From Myxococcota bacterium (GTDB lineage Bacteria > Myxococcota_A > Polyangia > Polyangiales > JANWZI01): DNA of 64,000 nt. Below the pieces are notes generated by a model. That model was given only the letters and a program-made list of their open reading frames with translations. It ran no database searches and was not told the origin of the DNA. The stretch covers positions 44,562-108,561 of the forward strand of contig JANWZI010000001.1 in NCBI GenBank assembly GCA_025054695.1, written 5' to 3'. Made by a program: the position numbers and the translations under genes. This document shows positions 60,452 to 64,000 of the stretch, piece after piece. Within the stretch, counting starts at the first letter, position 1. Each line of letters begins with the position of its first letter.

Positions 60452-60512
60452 TTCACATGCAGTCTGTCAGCGCCTGCGCGCGCAGGCCACGTGCGCGCCA
60501 CCTTGGAGCGAG

Positions 60513-60623
60513 CTCGGTTGCGGCCTCGGCCTCGGGCTCAGACTCGGGCTCGGCCTAGGACTCGGTCACGGGCCCGGACTCGGCTTCGGACTCGGGCTCG
60601 GGCTCGGACTCGGACTCGGTACG
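60513..60623 (-). repeat. GAGNCC hexamer tract 14
   Basis: cggcctcggcctcgggctcagactcgggctcggcctaggactcgg...ggctcgggctcggactcggactcgg on +; divergent intergenic region. Confidence 0.9.
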
Positions 60624-60675
60624 GTCCCCGGCGACGGCCCTCCGATCCGGTTCCGGGCCAGCTATCGTGTCCGCG

Positions 60676-61422
60676 ATGCGCGTGCTCCTGTTCGCCCTCG
60701 TGTTCGCATCGTGCACGTGGACGCCGGCGCGCGCCCAGACCGATGCGCCCCCGCGTTTGCGCGTCGACCTGCCCCTCGAAGGAAGCCTGACCGCAGGCGC
60801 GGTGGTCCTGCTCGCGCTGTCCGAGACGCTCTTCAAAGACGCGCTTTCACCCGACGCGTGCCGCTGGTGCGAGCCGCCCGGATTCGACGCGGCCGTCCGG
60901 GACGCCCTGCACTGGGAACGCACGCGGCCCGCCGAGATCGCCAGCGCCGTCACGGGCTTCGTGCTCGCTCCGGTCGCCGCCTACGGCGGGCTCGCCCTGG
61001 CCGCGCACAACGCCGACCGCCTCGCGCTGTGGCCCCACGACGCGCTGATCGTGACCGAATCGGTCGCCCTCACCATGTTCGTCACCGCCGCGGTCAAGGG
61101 CCTCGTCGGTCGGCGGCGGCCCATCGCGCACTTCCGCGGTGGCGGCCTCGAGATCGGCAGCGCGCAGGAGGCCAACCTCTCGTTCTTCTCGGGCCACAGC
61201 TCGCTTTCGTTCTCGCTCGCCACGGCCAGTGCGACCGTGGCGTCGCTGCGCGGTGACCGCGCGGCCCCGTGGCTGTGGGCCGGCGGTCTGCTCAACGCCA
61301 CGCTCACCGGCTGGCTCCGCATCGCGGCCGACGCCCACTATCTCTCCGACGTGCTGACCGGCGCGCTCGTCGGCACCTTGCTCGGCGTGGGACTGCCGTG
61401 GCTTCGCGTGCGTCTCGAATGA
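60676..61422 (+). CDS. PAP2 superfamily phosphatase
   Basis: VKGLVGRRRPIAHFRGG, FFSGHSSLSFSLATASATVA, WLRIAADAHYLSDVLTGALVG: the three PAP2 motifs KxxxxxxRP / PSGH-like / SRxxxxxHxxxD-like. Confidence 0.9.
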   Translation: MRVLLFALVFASCTWTPARAQTDAPPRLRVDLPLEGSLTAGAVVLLALSETLFKDALSPDACRWCEPPGFDAAVRDALHWERTRPAEIASAVTGFVLAPVAAYGGLALAAHNADRLALWPHDALIVTESVALTMFVTAAVKGLVGRRRPIAHFRGGGLEIGSAQEANLSFFSGHSSLSFSLATASATVASLRGDRAAPWLWAGGLLNATLTGWLRIAADAHYLSDVLTGALVGTLLGVGLPWLRVRLE

Positions 61423-61883
61423 GCACGTGCATGAAGGTGCCCCATACGGTGCCCGCGCGCACCCGCGGCACGGGATTCGTCCCGGCTCCGACGCGACCGC
61501 GGCGCGCGGGGGCCCGTGCAGGACCCGCAAGCCGAGCGCGATTCGGCGCACGAGCCCGACCCCGAGCGCGCGTCCGAGCTCGCATCCTTGCTCCTCTCGA
61601 AGCAACGGATTGCCGAGCACGCCACACACGTCCTCGCGCTCGTGCAAGCCGTTCGCGATGCCGCTTCCGCGAACCTCCGTGACATCATGTCACCAGGCGA
61701 GCTGGGGGGCACCGCTCCTCCGCCCGGTCGGCTTCCGATATTCCGCTTTTCCGCCTTCGGTGCCGATCCGCCACGCGCCGAGCCACACCATGCACCCCCA
61801 CGTCACCGGAGCCGACGCGTCGAGACGTACGCATTCGACATTCACCGCCCGTCGATGCGCTCCCACCATCCCGCCCGCACGCT

Positions 61884-64000
61884 TTGCGTGCTGGAGAACC
61901 CTCTCGTGATCGCTGCCGCCCACACCAAAAAGAAGCAGGCGGTTCTGCGAATCTCGCAGCGATACCGTACCCCCGCGGGGCCACGCAGGACGGCATCGAC
62001 CTCGGATTCCTCGAACGACGTGTCCGGGCCATCGAGGAAGACAACGACGTCCTCGCCGCCGTCGGCGAGGCCGAGGCGGGCAAGTCGACGCTGATCAACG
62101 CGCGGATCGGCGAGCCGCTGGCGACGACCGACGTCCTTCGAAGCTCGCGCGGCGTCGTCGAAACCTTCAACTCCACGGACGAGTGCGTCGAGCTCCAATA
62201 CGCCGACGGCCACACCGAGATCGTGCGCGATGACCCAGCACGGACGGACCTTCACGAGTCCATCGCTCATCGGGGCCGCATCGCCGCGATCGACGACCGG
62301 TCTCGGGCCATCCCGACCGCCCTCATCGACCGTTACATCGTCGAACAACGCATTCGTCCGCGTGCGCCGATTCTCGTCGAAGACCTCGAATGCACGACCC
62401 GACTCCCCTGGCAGGCCCATCGGCCCCGGATCGAGGACTACGTTCGCACCCGAAGCTGCGCCGACATCCCGTTCGGGATCCGCATCGCCCCCCTTGCCGT
62501 CGGCTTCCACGACCTGCGAATCGTCGACCCGCGCGGCGTTGATGCCCTCGGGGGCCTGCAAGATCTCACCTTTGCGTCTTTCCATCTCGGCCACGCCGTC
62601 CTGTTCGTTCATTCGCTCGACGCACCCATTGAAAAGCTCTCCTTTCCCGAGCTCGTCACGAAGCTGGCGTCCGCGCGGATCCGCGAAGCCCTCTTCCTCG
62701 TTCTCTCGCGGAGCGGTTTCAAGAGCCCCGTCGAGCGGGACGCCCACGTCGCCCACTCGGGGTCTTTGTTCCAAGCGCTCCTCAACCCGCACCGCATCGT
62801 CGCAATCGACTCGATGCAGAAGCTCGTCGCGGACGATCGGCTGCGTTTCGACTCCCCGGCGTCGCTGAAGGCTCCTCGTATGGGGCAAACCACGCACTTC
62901 AAACGTCGCTACGCCCCGAAGCGGCGATCTGTCTGATGCGCCCACGCGGTGCATTACGACGTGAAGCGCGAGCCGCCGATCCAGGCGCTCGAAGCGTTCG
63001 AAGCCGGCTCCGATCGGGACACGTTCCGTGCAGCCGCGCAGCGCGCCTCGCGCTTCCCGGTCCTCAAACGAGCACTCGGTGAGCTCGCCGCGCAGCCGTA
63101 CGATGTGCAGCTTCGTGAGCGCGTGAATACACTCCCGGTCGGGTATGCGAACCGACGAACCCGCAACGAGTCCTAAATCGAGTCGCTCCGGAACACGACG
63201 TTGCCACCGCAGCCATTCAAGACTGCGATCCAGGAGCACAAAGCGAGCTTGCCTGCATGCCGACGCGGCGTCGCCGCGTTCGTCGAAACCTTCCGACGGC
63301 ATCATGCGGCCCCCGACTCCGAGCCTTGCGACGACTTGAGGCTCTGCGGTCCACCGCCGAGGAGGCAATTGCAAACGCGGTGGCTCCAGGCCCAATCCGA
63401 AAGGCGCGCGTCGACTTCGCGGAGGGGTCTCGGAGCCTCCTCGAGCCGGTGGCGCATCCTCTGGCGGAGGGAATCGTCGACAAGCACAAGGCGCGCGCCG
63501 CCGAAGGGAAGCGGAGCCAACGGCGCGTTGCGCCCTGGATCGATTCGACGACCGTTCGCGAGCGAGCCATGCATGGCGCTCAGGACGCTCTCGCGAAGAC
63601 GGTCGCTACGGAGGGAAGCGCGGACGCAACACCACCCCAACTCCTTCGGATCCTGCCCGATTCCGCGGTCGGGTTACTGCCTGCGGCCACGGTAGGAACG
63701 CCAATCGCTACTGGTTTGGGTTATTTCGTGGATTTCGCCGATTTGAACGTGCGGCGAACAACGACCAAGGCGGACGCGGTTCGAACGCTTCTTCCCGCGC
63801 TCGAGCTTGCCGTCGAGGGCTCGCTCGACGTCCACGTCGCATCGGCGCCGCTCGCGCTGCTGCGGCGCTTTTGTCTTCTTTCGGACTCGGGGCTCGCGGC
63901 GGCGGCCGACGAGACAGACATCCAGCGCTTCGCGGAGCGGCGCCTTCAAAGCATGCTCGCGGCTGCGCACCGCGCGCGGTGGGCGGTTCGCACCGCCGCC
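61884..64000 (+). pseudogene. Decayed/frameshifted dynamin-like GTPase region (runs off the right edge)
   Basis: ERRVRAIEEDNDVLAAVGEAEAGKSTLINARIGEPLATTDVLRSSRGVVETFNSTDECVELQYADG...RIVDPRG...FASFHLGHAVLFVHSLDAPIEKLS in ORF 61884..62936. Protein-like sequence then continues in other frames (DVKREPPIQALEAFEAGSDRDTFRAAAQRASRFPVLKRALGELAAQPYDVQLRERVNTL; FKTAIQEHKASLPACRRGVAAFVETFRRHHAA; EALRSTAEEAIANAVAPGPIRKARVDFAEG...). Confidence 0.6.

Noticed and set aside
63871-63900. Possible fifteenth tract (tcttctttcggactcggggctcgcggc) and remnants near 43371 and 47516
   Set aside because: Only 2-3 units each, within what could be expected by chance in this base composition.

Overview
This is a high-GC window of about 64 kb. 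I infer a Myxococcota/Polyangia-type chromosome from the two MYXO-CTERM-like C-termini, FG-GAP/CRTAC1/TSP3 secreted proteins, PrkA, FadL-like porins and T3SS SctU. Most of it is ordinary chromosome: PriA, NadE, Kbl-Tdh, FdhD-MobA, PrkA, cold-shock protein, RseP, OmpA, PAP2 and similar. At the left edge is a fragment of a type I-G (formerly I-U) CRISPR-Cas operon: csb1/cas7 plus a csx17/cas8 gene that looks truncated at its 5' end. At the right edge is what looks like a decayed dynamin-like GTPase gene. The strongest unexplained signal is a dispersed family of 14 strand-asymmetric hexanucleotide tracts with consensus (GAGNCC)n, where N = T/A/C and rarely G. They lie almost exclusively between genes (about 4.5, 11.3, 14.3, 18.7, 25.7, 28.4, 32.1-32.4, 36.3-36.6, 38.7, 40.5-40.7, 50.6, 56.2, 58.3 and 60.5 kb). 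They keep the 6-bp phase for up to about 350 bp, carry many substitutions but few indels, and in places supply the stop codon and C-terminal tail of the neighbouring gene. They are not CRISPRs, REP/BIME palindromes, terminators or SD-repeat proteins, although they create many spurious low-complexity ORFs in all six frames. I know of no description of this family. Whether it is genome-wide, and what it does, needs computation and experiment. All calls come from reading the sequence and supplied translations; no searches were run.
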